8,408 bases of DNA from an uncultured Rhodocyclaceae bacterium (GCA_903930805.1 CAIYZZ010000017.1:1-8408), one strand, 5' to 3'; counted from the stretch's first letter, positions 1 through 8,178 are shown. The notes: generated from the letters alone by a model not told the origin. Translations and numbers: made by a program.

Positions 1-182
1 CACCTCATCTGACCAAGCATTTCGATCAGGCACGCGGTGTCAGACGTAATTATTATCTTGAATCGGTTGACCGCAATCTCGACTATCTCGGTACCCTGGT
101 TAGGCAGGATCGCGCGCGCCGCTTCGACCGGTTGAAACGCGGTGGCATCGTTGACCATGCCATCCAGATGCTGGATAAATGA
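1..182 (+). CDS. C-terminal part of an unrecognised protein (5' end outside window)
   Basis: An open frame enters from the left edge and ends at TGA 180-182. The first whole codon is at 3-5, giving 59 visible residues. The tail is strongly charged and rich in Arg and Asp, with segments such as RRNYYLESVDRNLDYLG and QDRARRFDRLKRGG, and probably largely helical. No signal peptide, membrane segment or catalytic motif is visible in this part. The gene converges on bioC, with only 24 bp between the two stop codons, so it is not part of the biotin operon. Codon use is like that of the neighbouring genes. I do not recognise the family. The absence of stops, the typical codon pattern and the neat convergent arrangement support it being a real gene end. 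Confidence 0.6.
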   Translation, partial: PHLTKHFDQARGVRRNYYLESVDRNLDYLGTLVRQDRARRFDRLKRGGIVDHAIQMLDK

Positions 183-208
183 AGTCGCCATCCGGAACCG
201 GGTGCTTC
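181..208 (+). terminator. Possible hairpin terminator between convergent genes
   Basis: An imperfect inverted repeat fills the gap between the unknown plus-strand gene and bioC. CATCCGG (189-195) can pair with CCGGGTG (198-204) using one T-G wobble. The outer GAAG (181-184) can pair with CTTC (205-208) across a 4-nt bulge. Neither strand has a run of T after the stem, so this is not a canonical intrinsic terminator. It could separate two convergent transcripts or protect 3' ends. The call rests on position and pairing only. Confidence 0.28.
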
Positions 209-1010
209 AAGTAGTTCTCGGCGCTTCAGGTATTGGGGGTTCTTCTCTGCGCTGCCAGCGTGCGTACATCAACTCGTAAGTGATCGTTGGCGATTTGCCC
301 AGTTCGCTCAGTACGCGACGCAGCCTGGTTGCGGACAGGGGCGTGTGACCCGGCGTCGGCGTGTCGGCGCCGATGGCGCGTAGCGAGCGCAAGAAGTCCA
401 GTGCGGTGGGTGGCTGGTCAATTCGGATTTCGGTTGTGAGTTGCAGCCGGCCGTCGGCTGGAAACGCAGCGCGGCATTGTTGCGTTGTCGGCATCGCGAG
501 CGTGCCGGCCACGAGACCCCGTCGCGCGTGTGCGTCCTGCCACTCGCGGAAGGTTCTGGTGCCGAGCAGGCTGACCGCCAGCATGCCGCCGGGGGCGAGC
601 AAGCGGGTGTAGGTAGCCAGCACGGCGGGCAGATTCTCGAACCACTGTATGGCGAGGTTTGCGCATACCAGGTCGAACGAACCGGCCACGGCCGGCTGCG
701 TGCCGTCCATGGCGGAAAAAGCGACGCACCAGTCTTCGCATAGGCGTTCGCGACAGGCGGCAAGCATCGCCGGTGCGATATCGGTGGCGAATATTATTGC
801 GCCCGGCAGATGCCAGGTCAGCCGTTGTGTCAGGTGACCGGTACCGCAGCCAATTTCCAGCACACGCGGGCGTGGCGGCAGCGACGCCGTGGCGATTAGT
901 CCGGCGAGGTGCGCCGCCGCGTGTTGCTGTACCCCGGAATGGGCGTCGTAACGGGCGGCCGCAGCATCAAAGCGAGTGGCGACGCGCTTGCGGAAATCGG
1001 GGTGGCTCAC
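207..1010 (-). CDS. bioC: Malonyl-ACP O-methyltransferase BioC
   Basis: A SAM-dependent methyltransferase of 267 aa. In the BioC-BioH pathway it methylates the free carboxyl of malonyl-ACP (or malonyl-CoA), so that fatty-acid synthesis can build pimeloyl-ACP methyl ester. Motif I, VLEIGCGTGHLT, lies at residues 50-61, the acidic end of strand 2 is ATDIAP (75-80), and FDLVCANLAIQWFEN (112-126) is the BioC-type motif IV region. The opening RFDAAAARYDAH (13-24) is the usual BioC N-terminus. Translation starts at GTG 1010-1008, whose GTGA overlaps the bioH stop by 4 bp. AAGG at 1019-1022 gives a Shine-Dalgarno site 8 nt upstream. It is the last gene of the bioA-F-H-C chain, which supports the assignment over a generic methyltransferase. 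Length is close to that of typical BioC (about 250-280 aa). Confidence 0.93.
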   Translation of the reverse strand: MSHPDFRKRVATRFDAAAARYDAHSGVQQHAAAHLAGLIATASLPPRPRVLEIGCGTGHLTQRLTWHLPGAIIFATDIAPAMLAACRERLCEDWCVAFSAMDGTQPAVAGSFDLVCANLAIQWFENLPAVLATYTRLLAPGGMLAVSLLGTRTFREWQDAHARRGLVAGTLAMPTTQQCRAAFPADGRLQLTTEIRIDQPPTALDFLRSLRAIGADTPTPGHTPLSATRLRRVLSELGKSPTITYELMYARWQRREEPPIPEAPRTT

Positions 1011-1654
1011 TGTGCAAGCCTTTCGATCAGGCGTGCGCAGTGATCCGGCGCGGCCTGCGGCAGCACATGACCGGCGTCGTCGAGGTATTCGAGATGGCCG
1101 GCGGGCAGGGCGGCGAAAGCCATTTCACTCATCGCGCGTGGCACGATCGGATCATTTGCAGCAGCAAGCGCGAAGACGTCGGCGGAGCGGGCGGCAAGCC
1201 TTGCCCGGCCGTCCCACTCGGACAGCCAGTTGAGCCCGGCGGCAAGCCTTGGGGTGTCGGATGTGATTGTTGGTCCCGCCGCTCCGCAGCGAACATGAAA
1301 TTCGGCGAGTACCGTTGCCGGTTCGCGTGCGAACTGCGTTTGCATGCGGGCGAGCACGCGCGGGGCAATAGCCGGCGCATAGCCCGGCGTTTCTGTGAAG
1401 CGTGGGAAGCCGTTGATGCACAACAGCCGCCGCCATGGAATTTCCGCTTTCGCCAGCCACCACAGCGCGCCGAGCGAATGGCCGACCGCGATGACCGGCT
1501 CTGCAAAAGTCGGCGCTGGCGGGACGGCGTCGGCGGTGGCGAAGAAGCCGAGGTCGAGTGTTTCGACGCGTAGCGCGGGCGCGAGCCGGCTGCGCACCGC
1601 GTTCCAAATGCTGGCATCGTAGCCCCAGCCGTTGACGAGGATGACAGTGATCAT
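1007..1654 (-). CDS. bioH: Pimeloyl-ACP methyl ester esterase, BioH-like, short form
   Basis: A compact alpha/beta-hydrolase of 215 aa. By position and motifs it removes the methyl group from pimeloyl-ACP methyl ester, ending chain elongation so that BioF can use the product. The oxyanion-hole segment is VNGWGYDASIW (7-17). The nucleophile elbow GHSLG places Ser60, and Asp168 (AANDPIVP) and His196 (DAGHVLP) complete a plausible triad. Residues 79-120 (CINGFPRF through RVLARMQTQF) resemble the lid region of E. coli BioH. At 215 aa it is shorter than E. coli BioH (256 aa) and near the size of BioG. The NGWG start is also BioG-like, while GHSLG and the C-terminal half are BioH-like. The ATG overlaps the bioF stop as ATGA, and its TGA overlaps the bioC GTG. 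Residues 43-51 are encoded by a copy of the 26-bp dispersed repeat. The esterase role is inferred from context; the substrate is not proven. Confidence 0.82.
   Translation of the reverse strand: MITVILVNGWGYDASIWNAVRSRLAPALRVETLDLGFFATADAVPPAPTFAEPVIAVGHSLGALWWLAKAEIPWRRLLCINGFPRFTETPGYAPAIAPRVLARMQTQFAREPATVLAEFHVRCGAAGPTITSDTPRLAAGLNWLSEWDGRARLAARSADVFALAAANDPIVPRAMSEMAFAALPAGHLEYLDDAGHVLPQAAPDHCARLIERLAQ
1019..1022 (-). promoter_or_regulatory. Ribosome binding site supporting the bioC GTG start
   Basis: On the minus strand the sequence AAAGG lies 8 nt before GTG 1010-1008, inside the end of bioH. With the 4-bp GTGA overlap it supports this non-ATG start and translational coupling to bioH. 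Confidence 0.5.
1503..1528 (-). repeat. 26-bp dispersed repeat, copy A (inside bioH)
   Basis: Matches the consensus (starts GCCGTCCCGCC, ends CGACTTTTGC) at all 26 positions when read on the minus strand. It is translated in the bioH frame as AVPPAPTFA (residues 43-51), a proline-rich stretch between the second strand and the strand leading to the nucleophile Ser60, probably a surface loop. The same sequence occurs at 2709-2734, 5942-5967 and 7629-7654. Confidence 0.85.
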
Positions 1655-2781
1655 CGCTTCAGTTGGGCGACGCTCGTCAATACGCGTTCGAACGCGGCGT
1701 CTGACAGGGCGGTAGAAAGCGCAAACCGCAGCCGTGCGCTCCCTGCCGGCACCGTCGGCGGACGAATCGCCACTGCCAGCAAGCCGGATGCACGCAGCCG
1801 CTGCGCCGCAGCGAGTGCCGCCGCCGCGTCGCCCATGATGGCGGGAACGATCTGCGTCGTCGAGGCGAGCGTGTCATAACCACTTGCCTGCAGTGTGGTG
1901 CGCAAACTGTCGGCCATCTGCGCGAGGCGCGCACGCTCGGCATCCATGCCCGGCACGAGTTCGAGCGCAGCCTCGACCGCACCGAGCGCGGCGGGTGCCG
2001 GCGCAGTGCTGTAGATGAAGCCGGCGCAGCGATTGACCAGCCAGTCGATCAGCGCACGCGAACCGGCCACATAGGCACCGGCGCTGCCGAGCGCCTTACC
2101 GAGCGTGCCCATGACGACCGGGACGCGGCCTGGTGCCAGTGCCGCCAAACCCTTTCCCTGCGGGCCGAGCACGCCGGTGGCATGCGCCTCGTCGAGGTAG
2201 AGAATTGCGTTGTGCCGTGCCGCGAGCGCCGCGAGCGCCGGCACGTCGGCCGTGTCGCCGTCCATGCTGAATACCGATTCGGTGATGATGAAGCGCAAGC
2301 TGCCGGGATTGGTTGTCAGCAGTTCATCCAGATGAGCGAGGTCGTTGTGGCGGAAACGAATTTGTTTCAAACCCTGGCAGCCCGCATGCAGGCTGGCGTG
2401 GTTGAGCCGGTCGGTGAAAACGAGCGGGCCATGTTTATCGCTCCCCAACTCGAACAACGCCGGCAGGACCGAACTGTTGAGCTGATAGCCGGTGGCGAAG
2501 ATCAGCGCCGCTTCGGTACCCTTGAAAGCCGCCAGTTTTTCTTCCAGCGCGAGGAGATCGGCACTGGTGCCGGTGACCAACCGGGAGGCGCGGCTGCCGC
2601 TGCCATGCCGGTGCGCCCACTGACAGGCCCGCTCGATCAGTTGAGGGTGACGCGACAGGCCAAGGTAGTCGTTCGACGCGACGTCGATCAATGCCGGATC
2701 AGCCGGAAGCAATAGTCGGCGCTGGCGGGACGGCTCCAGTGCAGCCAGGCGGGGCGCAATCAGTGCGTCGAGGCTAGCCAT
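1651..2781 (-). CDS. bioF: 8-amino-7-oxononanoate synthase BioF
   Basis: A PLP enzyme of the alpha-oxoamine synthase family that condenses pimeloyl-ACP (or -CoA) with L-alanine to give KAPA, CoA/ACP-SH and CO2. Counting from the chosen ATG (2781-2779) it is 376 aa; E. coli BioF is 384. SNDYLGLSRHP (36-46) is the substrate-end signature. His128 (DRLNHASLHAG) stacks on PLP, Asp197 and His200 (YLDEAHATG) contact the cofactor, and Lys229 (GTLGKALGSAGAYV) is the Schiff-base lysine. Upstream in frame lies a GTG at 2811-2809 that would add 10 residues. I prefer the ATG because its N-terminus aligns in length with E. coli BioF and its overlap with the bioA stop is only 8 bp. Neither start has a clear Shine-Dalgarno site, so coupling to bioA is likely. 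The stop overlaps the bioH ATG by 4 bp. Residues 17-24 come from repeat copy B. Confidence 0.95.
   Translation of the reverse strand: MASLDALIAPRLAALEPSRQRRLLLPADPALIDVASNDYLGLSRHPQLIERACQWAHRHGSGSRASRLVTGTSADLLALEEKLAAFKGTEAALIFATGYQLNSSVLPALFELGSDKHGPLVFTDRLNHASLHAGCQGLKQIRFRHNDLAHLDELLTTNPGSLRFIITESVFSMDGDTADVPALAALAARHNAILYLDEAHATGVLGPQGKGLAALAPGRVPVVMGTLGKALGSAGAYVAGSRALIDWLVNRCAGFIYSTAPAPAALGAVEAALELVPGMDAERARLAQMADSLRTTLQASGYDTLASTTQIVPAIMGDAAAALAAAQRLRASGLLAVAIRPPTVPAGSARLRFALSTALSDAAFERVLTSVAQLKR
2709..2734 (-). repeat. 26-bp dispersed repeat, copy B (inside bioF)
   Basis: Matches the consensus at 25 of 26 positions on the minus strand; the difference is CTATTGC in place of CTTTTGC. 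It has the same orientation as copy A but is read in another frame, giving PSRQRRLL (residues 17-24 of BioF from the ATG start) in the N-terminal segment before the conserved SNDYLGL motif. Basic residues are common at this point in BioF proteins, so the insertion is chemically compatible with the host protein. Confidence 0.83.
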
Positions 2782-4030
2782 GCTGCCGTGACCAGTCGGC
2801 AACGACTTCACATACGCCTGCCGTCAGCGTGGCGAGATCGTCGCGCTCGATGATGAAAGGTGGCATCAGGTACACGCTGTCGCCGAACGGGCGCACCCAG
2901 ACGCCGCGTTCGACGAAGGCGGGGCGCAGTTGCGCTGCGGTGGCGGTGGCCAGTTGCACCACGCCGATCGCGCCCTGCATGCGTACATCGACAACGCCGG
3001 GTAGCGCACGGCAAGGTTCAAGTTCCTGGCGCATCTGTGCCTCGATAGCGGCGACCTGCGCGAGGCGTGGTTCCCGCTCGAACAAGTCGAGCGAGGCATT
3101 GGCAGCGGCGCAGGCCAGCGGATTGGCCATATAGGTCGGGCCGTGCATGAAGGCATCTTCCGCGCGTGCAGAGCAAAAGGCAGCGAAAACACGGTCAGTG
3201 GCGACGGTGGCAGCGAGTGGCAGCGTGCCACCGGTGAGCGCTTTCGACAGGCAGATCAGGTCGGGTGCGATGCCCGCACTTTCACAGGCGAACAGCGTAC
3301 CGGTACGGCCAAAGCCGGTCATGATTTCGTCGGCGATCAACAGCACGTCGTGGCGGTCGCAGCTGGCACGAATTTCCGCCAGCGTGGCGGCGTCGTGGCA
3401 GCGCATGCCCCCGGCGCCCTGTACGCGCGGTTCGACGATCACTGCGGCAATCTCGCCGCCATGCGCGGTGAGCATTGCATCGAAGGCATCGCGTGTCGCA
3501 GCATCGCGCGGCAAGTCGGCGAAGAATTGCGGCTGGCGGTAGGCAGAAAACGCGTCGTGAAAGCCGCAGCCGGGGTCGGTGACGGAAAGTGCGCCGAGCG
3601 TGTCGCCGTGGTAACCATCATGGAAGGCGATGAAGCGATGCCGTTCCTGGCCGCGATTGCGCCAGTACTGGATGGCGATCTTCAGCGCGACTTCGACCGC
3701 TACCGAACCGGATTCCGAGAAAAAAACACGCTCGAGCGTTCTTTGCTCATCACGCGGCAGCAGTGCGGTCAGACGGCGCGCCAGCGTCTGCGCAGGTTCA
3801 TGAACGAAACCGGAGAACATCACGTGGGGCAACTTTTCGAGTTGCGCCGCAACCGCCGCGCGAAGATGCGGATGGTTGTGGCCGTGGCAGGCGGTCCACC
3901 ACGACGAAATGCCATCGATCAGCTGTCGGCCATCGGCCAGTGTGATGCGCACACCCTCGGCACTGACGACCTGCAGCGGCGGCGATGCCGTCGCCATTTG
4001 CGTATAGGGCAGCCAGAGGGTATCAATCAT
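2774..4030 (-). CDS. bioA: Adenosylmethionine-8-amino-7-oxononanoate transaminase BioA
   Basis: A class III PLP aminotransferase (418 aa; E. coli 429) that converts KAPA to 7,8-diaminononanoate (DAPA) with SAM as amino donor. Specific BioA residues are present: PYT with Tyr9, SSWW with Trp44-Trp45, HDGYHGDT with Tyr140, ADEIMTGFGRTG with Asp234, and the PLP lysine Lys263 in LSKALTGG. HGPTYMANPLACA (296-308) and the substrate-carboxylate arginine in VWVRPFGDS (Arg380) follow. The SSWW pair and the Tyr9/Arg380 set separate it from ornithine or GABA aminotransferases. It is the first gene of the bioA-F-H-C chain. The ATG has no visible Shine-Dalgarno site and its CAT/ATG overlaps the most upstream possible bioD start on the other strand. 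An in-frame stop shortly upstream excludes a much longer protein. Any promoter must lie within bioD coding DNA. Confidence 0.96.
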   Translation of the reverse strand: MIDTLWLPYTQMATASPPLQVVSAEGVRITLADGRQLIDGISSWWTACHGHNHPHLRAAVAAQLEKLPHVMFSGFVHEPAQTLARRLTALLPRDEQRTLERVFFSESGSVAVEVALKIAIQYWRNRGQERHRFIAFHDGYHGDTLGALSVTDPGCGFHDAFSAYRQPQFFADLPRDAATRDAFDAMLTAHGGEIAAVIVEPRVQGAGGMRCHDAATLAEIRASCDRHDVLLIADEIMTGFGRTGTLFACESAGIAPDLICLSKALTGGTLPLAATVATDRVFAAFCSARAEDAFMHGPTYMANPLACAAANASLDLFEREPRLAQVAAIEAQMRQELEPCRALPGVVDVRMQGAIGVVQLATATAAQLRPAFVERGVWVRPFGDSVYLMPPFIIERDDLATLTAGVCEVVADWSRQHG

Positions 4031-4055
4031 GAGGGCCGTTACAATGGTGGCAATG
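4015..4055. promoter_or_regulatory. Compressed divergent start region of bioA and bioD
   Basis: The bioA ATG (4030-4028, minus) and candidate bioD ATGs (4029, 4044, 4053, plus) lie within 27 bp of each other. Two GAGGG Shine-Dalgarno-like motifs, at 4016-4020 and 4031-4035, sit 8 nt before the 4029 and 4044 ATGs. There is no room for a conventional non-coding divergent promoter-operator like the E. coli bioA/bioB one, so transcription signals must overlap coding sequence. TACAAT at 4040-4045 resembles a -10 box but has no matching -35. Confidence 0.4.
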
Positions 4056-4730
4056 AAGAAGCGCTATTTTATTACCGCCACGGGCACCGACCTGGGCAAG
4101 ACCTGGCTGACGGCCGGCGTGGCAAATGTCTGCCGCGCGCTGGGGGTGCCGGTGCGCGCCCTCAAGCCGGTGATGAGCGGTTACGACGCGGCCAATCCCG
4201 CCGCGAGCGACGCTGGCGTGCTCCTTGGAAAAGTCGGTGGTGGCGTGACGGCAGAATCGATTGCTGCGATCTCCCCCTGGCGCTTCGCCGCGCCGATCGC
4301 GCCCGATCTTGCCGCAGCGCGCGAGGGGCGGGTCATCGATTTTTCGCAACTGGTCGGCTGGTGTCGTGGCGAAATCTCTCGCCATGAGGGGCTGTTGTTG
4401 ATCGAGGGCATCGGCGGCGTGATGGTGCCGCTGGATGCGCAACACACCGTGCGTGACTGGATCGCCGCGCTGGAGATGCCGACGCTGCTGGTCACTGGCA
4501 CGTATCTGGGCGCGCTCTCGCATGCACTGACCGCGCTGGCTGCGCTGCGCGAAGTCGGCGGCATGCCGCAAATGATCATCGTCAATGAATCGCCGGCCAG
4601 CAGCGTCGGGCTGGCCGACACGCTGGCCGCGCTCGCGCCGCATACGGGCGGCATTCCGCTGCTGTCGCTGCGGCGGGATCATGCCGAGGATCTGGCAGGG
4701 CTGGCGCAGGAAATGCTCAGACGGCAGTAA
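4044..4730 (+). CDS. bioD: Dethiobiotin synthetase BioD
   Basis: An ATP-dependent carboxylase-ligase that closes the ureido ring, making dethiobiotin from DAPA and CO2 in the cytoplasm. The P-loop [10 protein letters not shown] is near the N-terminus; the catalytic lysine of LKPVMSGY and the [11 protein letters not shown] loop (Glu-Gly, Mg2+/ATP side) follow, matching E. coli BioD in order and spacing. From the ATG at 4044 it is 228 aa. Alternatives are ATG 4029 (233 aa) and ATG 4053 (225 aa, starting [13 protein letters not shown], closest to the E. coli N-terminus MSKRYF). I chose 4044 because GAGGG lies 8 nt before it, while the 4053 start has only GGTGG 2 nt away; 4029 also has a GAGGG, so the start is unsettled. 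bioD is the only biotin gene here on the plus strand. Its last 14 bp overlap the end of bioB in opposite orientation. Confidence 0.95.
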   Translation: MVAMKKRYFITATGTDLGKTWLTAGVANVCRALGVPVRALKPVMSGYDAANPAASDAGVLLGKVGGGVTAESIAAISPWRFAAPIAPDLAAAREGRVIDFSQLVGWCRGEISRHEGLLLIEGIGGVMVPLDAQHTVRDWIAALEMPTLLVTGTYLGALSHALTALAALREVGGMPQMIIVNESPASSVGLADTLAALAPHTGGIPLLSLRRDHAEDLAGLAQEMLRRQ

Positions 4731-5631
4731 GCCCGAGCCGGGCGAACAGGGCCTCGTCGCGCCCTGCTTCCGGGTTGTCGGTGGTGAGCAGCTTGTCGCC
4801 GTAGAAGATCGAGTTGGCACCGGCGAGGAAGCACAGCGCCTGCAATTCGTCACTCATCTCCTGACGACCGGCGGACAGACGAATCCAGGATTTCGGCATG
4901 GCGATGCGCGCCACGGCGATGGTGCGCACGAACTCGAAGGGATCAAGTGGCGGCGCGTTTTCCAGCGGCGTACCGGGAATCGCCACCAGGTGGTTGATTG
5001 GCACCGACTCGGGCGGAGGATTCATGCCGGCTAACTGGGCGATCAGCGCGGCGCGTACGCGGCGGGATTCCCCCATGCCGACGATGCCACCGCAACAAAT
5101 CTTCATGCCTGCTGCACGTACCTGGGTCAAGGTGTCGACGCGCGCCTGCTGGCTGTGGGTGGTGATGACTTGGTCGTAGAACTCGGCGCTGGTGTCGAGG
5201 TTGTGGTTGTAGTAGTCGAGGCCCGCAGCGGCAAGCTTTTCCGCCTGGCCCGCGCCCAGCAGGCCGAGCGTGAGGCAGGTTTCCATGCCCAGATTCTTGA
5301 CGACGCGCACCATCTCGATGACCTTGTCGAGGTCGCCGTCCTTCGGCCCGCGCCAGGCGGCCCCCATGCAGAAGCGGCTGGCACCCTTGTCCTTGGCCGC
5401 CTTGGCGGCGATCTTCACCTCCTCGAGTTCGAGGAGCTTGCCGCGCTCGAGACCGGTTTCCTTGTCGCGTCGCGCCGACTGTGAGCAGTAGCCGCAGTCT
5501 TCCGAGCAGCCGCCGGTCTTGATCGACAGCAGGGTCGAGCGCTGGATCGCGTTGGGGTTGAAGTTGGCGCGATGCACTTCCTGGGCGCGGAACATCAGGT
5601 CGGCAAAGGGCAGGGCGAAGAGGGATTCCAT
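4717..5631 (-). CDS. bioB: Biotin synthase BioB
   Basis: A radical-SAM enzyme that inserts sulfur into dethiobiotin to make biotin. The radical-SAM cluster motif is C42-SED-C46-GY-C49. The auxiliary [2Fe-2S] ligands match Cys88 (RFCMGAAWR), Cys119 (METCLTLG), Cys179 ([10 protein letters not shown]) and the Arg of [15 protein letters not shown] (140-148), [15 protein letters not shown] and [14 protein letters not shown] are family signatures. It has 304 aa against 346 in E. coli: the missing part is a few N-terminal residues and a C-terminal tail after the LFxRLGL motif, so the barrel is complete. AGGA (5638-5641) lies 6 nt before the ATG at 5631, and a promoter-like sequence precedes it. Its 3' end overlaps that of bioD by 14 bp in convergent orientation. 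Confidence 0.97.
   Translation of the reverse strand: MESLFALPFADLMFRAQEVHRANFNPNAIQRSTLLSIKTGGCSEDCGYCSQSARRDKETGLERGKLLELEEVKIAAKAAKDKGASRFCMGAAWRGPKDGDLDKVIEMVRVVKNLGMETCLTLGLLGAGQAEKLAAAGLDYYNHNLDTSAEFYDQVITTHSQQARVDTLTQVRAAGMKICCGGIVGMGESRRVRAALIAQLAGMNPPPESVPINHLVAIPGTPLENAPPLDPFEFVRTIAVARIAMPKSWIRLSAGRQEMSDELQALCFLAGANSIFYGDKLLTTDNPEAGRDEALFARLGLTAV
4731..4743 (+). terminator. Short GC hairpin directly after bioD
   Basis: GCCCG (4731-4735) and CGGGC (4739-4743) form a perfect 5-bp stem with a 3-nt loop, starting one base after the bioD TAA. There is no T-run, and the DNA also encodes the BioB C-terminus, so the palindrome may be fortuitous. Its position suggests a possible 3' end or pause signal for bioD. 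Confidence 0.22.
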
Positions 5632-5637
5632 GAATTA

Positions 5638-5641
5638 TCCT
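5638..5641 (-). promoter_or_regulatory. bioB ribosome binding site
   Basis: The minus strand reads AGGATAATTC before ATG 5631-5629. AGGA with a 6-nt spacer is a good Shine-Dalgarno match and fixes the bioB start. Confidence 0.6.
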
Positions 5642-5674
5642 GACGCTGTGTGCTGGGGGCGGGAACGGGGGCGG

Positions 5675-5699
5675 ATCATCGGGGTTATGGGAAGGCTTG

Positions 5700-5703
<4 letters not shown>
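5675..5703 (-). promoter_or_regulatory. Probable bioB promoter overlapping the uup stop
   Basis: On the minus strand a perfect TTGACA (5703-5698) is followed after 17 bp by GATGAT (5680-5675), which matches TATAAT at 4 of 6 positions. The predicted transcription start is near 5668, leaving a leader of about 37 nt to the bioB ATG. The uup stop codon TGA is part of the TTGACA hexamer. This would let bioB be transcribed independently of uup. No BirA-type operator (TTGTWAACC and its inverted partner) is seen next to it. Confidence 0.5.
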
Positions 5704-7613
<1,910 letters not shown>

Positions 7614-7614
7614 G

Positions 7615-7631
7615 GGCGCATTCTATGCGCC
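7615..7631. promoter_or_regulatory. Perfect palindrome at the uup translation start
   Basis: GGCGCAT (7615-7621) and ATGCGCC (7625-7631) form a perfect 7-bp inverted repeat with a 3-nt spacer, ending one base before the uup ATG (7613-7611). In RNA it would form a hairpin covering the ribosome-binding region, where no Shine-Dalgarno motif is otherwise visible; in DNA it could be an operator. It shares 3 bp with repeat copy D. Confidence 0.4.
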
Positions 7632-7654
7632 GTCCCGCCAGCGCCGACTTTTAC
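7629..7654 (+). repeat. 26-bp dispersed repeat, copy D (toxin stop/uup upstream gap)
   Basis: Matches the consensus at 25 of 26 positions on the plus strand; the end reads CTTTTAC instead of CTTTTGC. It fills most of the 37-bp gap between the toxin gene and uup and overlaps the toxin stop. The single difference creates the toxin TAA (7653-7651): with the consensus base this codon would be CAA. Confidence 0.83.
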
Positions 7655-7941
7655 AACCGCGAACGCCAGTAATCCGGTCGGCGGCGCAGGTGCATGATGG
7701 CGAGGATATAAATCGATCGGCCTTCAGGCGCATAGAGGACGCCATAGGGAAAGCGATTGGCCAGGACGCGTCGAATATCGTCATCAATATTCGGCCAGGC
7801 GAGTGGCATCGCAACAGCGCGTTGAATTGCCGCGTGGATTTCGGCGGCGAAATCAGCACCCAAACCGGCAGAGCACTCCTCATACCAGTCGATAGCCGCC
7901 AGAAATTCGGTTTCCGCTTCCGGGTGAAACAGAAAACTCAT
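7651..7941 (-). CDS. ParE/RelE-superfamily toxin
   Basis: A 96-aa protein of the RelE/ParE toxin superfamily, the usual length. The order of features fits the family: FHPEAETEFLAAIDWYEE (5-22), the GLGADFAAEI helix, a Pro-Trp-Pro turn (AWPNID), IRRVLANRFPYGVLY, and the C-terminal HLRRRPDYWRSR, which resembles ParE endings. ParE members poison DNA gyrase and RelE members cut mRNA at the ribosome; the sequence alone does not decide between them. The PF05016 family and the partner type favour the ParE/RelE-like group paired with addiction-module proteins. Its ATG overlaps the antitoxin stop by 4 bp (ATGA), so toxin translation is probably coupled to the antitoxin. Its stop lies in repeat copy D. 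A shifted minus-strand frame (7623-7883) is a shadow. Confidence 0.85.
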   Translation of the reverse strand: MSFLFHPEAETEFLAAIDWYEECSAGLGADFAAEIHAAIQRAVAMPLAWPNIDDDIRRVLANRFPYGVLYAPEGRSIYILAIMHLRRRPDYWRSRL

Positions 7942-8165
7942 TGTTCGAGACGCCGCCGTACTTTCTCGAAAACCGCTTCGCCGGGAACTGCCTCGATACG
8001 GCCGGCGCGCATGTCATCAAGTCGGCGACGGGCAACGGCCAGCCATGCTGCCGTGGTCGAATCATCGGGAGGAGGATTCAAGGTCTGGAGCAGCGAGTCC
8101 ACCAGACGGGCGCGTTCTTCCAGCGGCAGGGATGCGGCTTCGGTCATCAGGTCGGTGGTATTCAT
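7938..8165 (-). CDS. Addiction-module antitoxin
   Basis: A 75-aa acidic-to-neutral protein resembling the addiction-module antitoxins of the PF09720/TIGR02574 type. Features are MTEAASLPLEERARLVDSLLQTL (a helical N-terminal half), an Asp-rich turn (PPPDDSTT), and a toxin-wrapping C-terminal half AAWLAVARRRLDDMRAGRIEAVPGEAVFEKVRRRL. Members neutralise a ParE/RelE-like toxin by direct binding and are degraded faster than the toxin. AAGGAG at 8173-8178 gives a strong Shine-Dalgarno site 7 nt before the ATG, in contrast to the toxin, which has none. It lies 30 bp after the preceding minus-strand gene, so the pair may be read from that gene's promoter as well as its own. Antitoxin-first order is normal for type II systems. 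Confidence 0.87.
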   Translation of the reverse strand: MNTTDLMTEAASLPLEERARLVDSLLQTLNPPPDDSTTAAWLAVARRRLDDMRAGRIEAVPGEAVFEKVRRRLEQ

Positions 8166-8172
8166 ATCGTTT

Positions 8173-8178
8173 CTCCTT
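8173..8178 (-). promoter_or_regulatory. Antitoxin ribosome binding site
   Basis: The minus strand reads AAGGAG, then a 7-nt spacer, then ATG 8165-8163. It is the strongest Shine-Dalgarno site in the window and would favour high antitoxin synthesis relative to the coupled toxin. Confidence 0.65.

Noticed and set aside
659..1573. Plus-strand open frame of 304 codons across bioC and bioH
   Set aside because: Antisense to two well-supported genes, with low-complexity Arg/Gly-rich translation and no family motifs.
2782..2811. GTG at 2811 as the bioF start
   Set aside because: It adds 10 residues beyond the usual family N-terminus and increases the overlap with bioA from 8 to 38 bp; the ATG at 2781 is simpler.
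4038..4044. GTTACAA resembling half of a BirA operator near the bioA/bioD starts
   Set aside because: It lacks one base relative to GGTTWACAA, and no inverted TTGTWAACC partner is found at the expected spacing.
4040..4045. TACAAT as a -10 box for a leaderless bioD transcript
   Set aside because: The hexamer 17 bp upstream (AGGGTA) does not resemble a -35 box, so the match is not enough for a promoter call.
3143..4387. Long plus-strand open frame (414 codons) across bioA and bioD
   Set aside because: It is antisense to bioA for most of its length, has no recognisable domain and runs into bioD in another frame. High GC produces such shadows.
4023..4853. Minus-strand open frame of 276 codons opposite bioD
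   Set aside because: The BioD frame has every family motif; this one is rich in Arg and Gln without any domain.
7629..7654. Repeat copy D as an intrinsic terminator because it ends in TTTT
   Set aside because: Only three outer base pairs (GTC/GAC) can form before the T-run; the interior does not pair.
7623..7883. Alternative minus-strand frame (86 codons) across the toxin gene
   Set aside because: The overlapping 96-aa frame has the RelE/ParE pattern and a 4-bp coupling with the antitoxin; this frame has neither.
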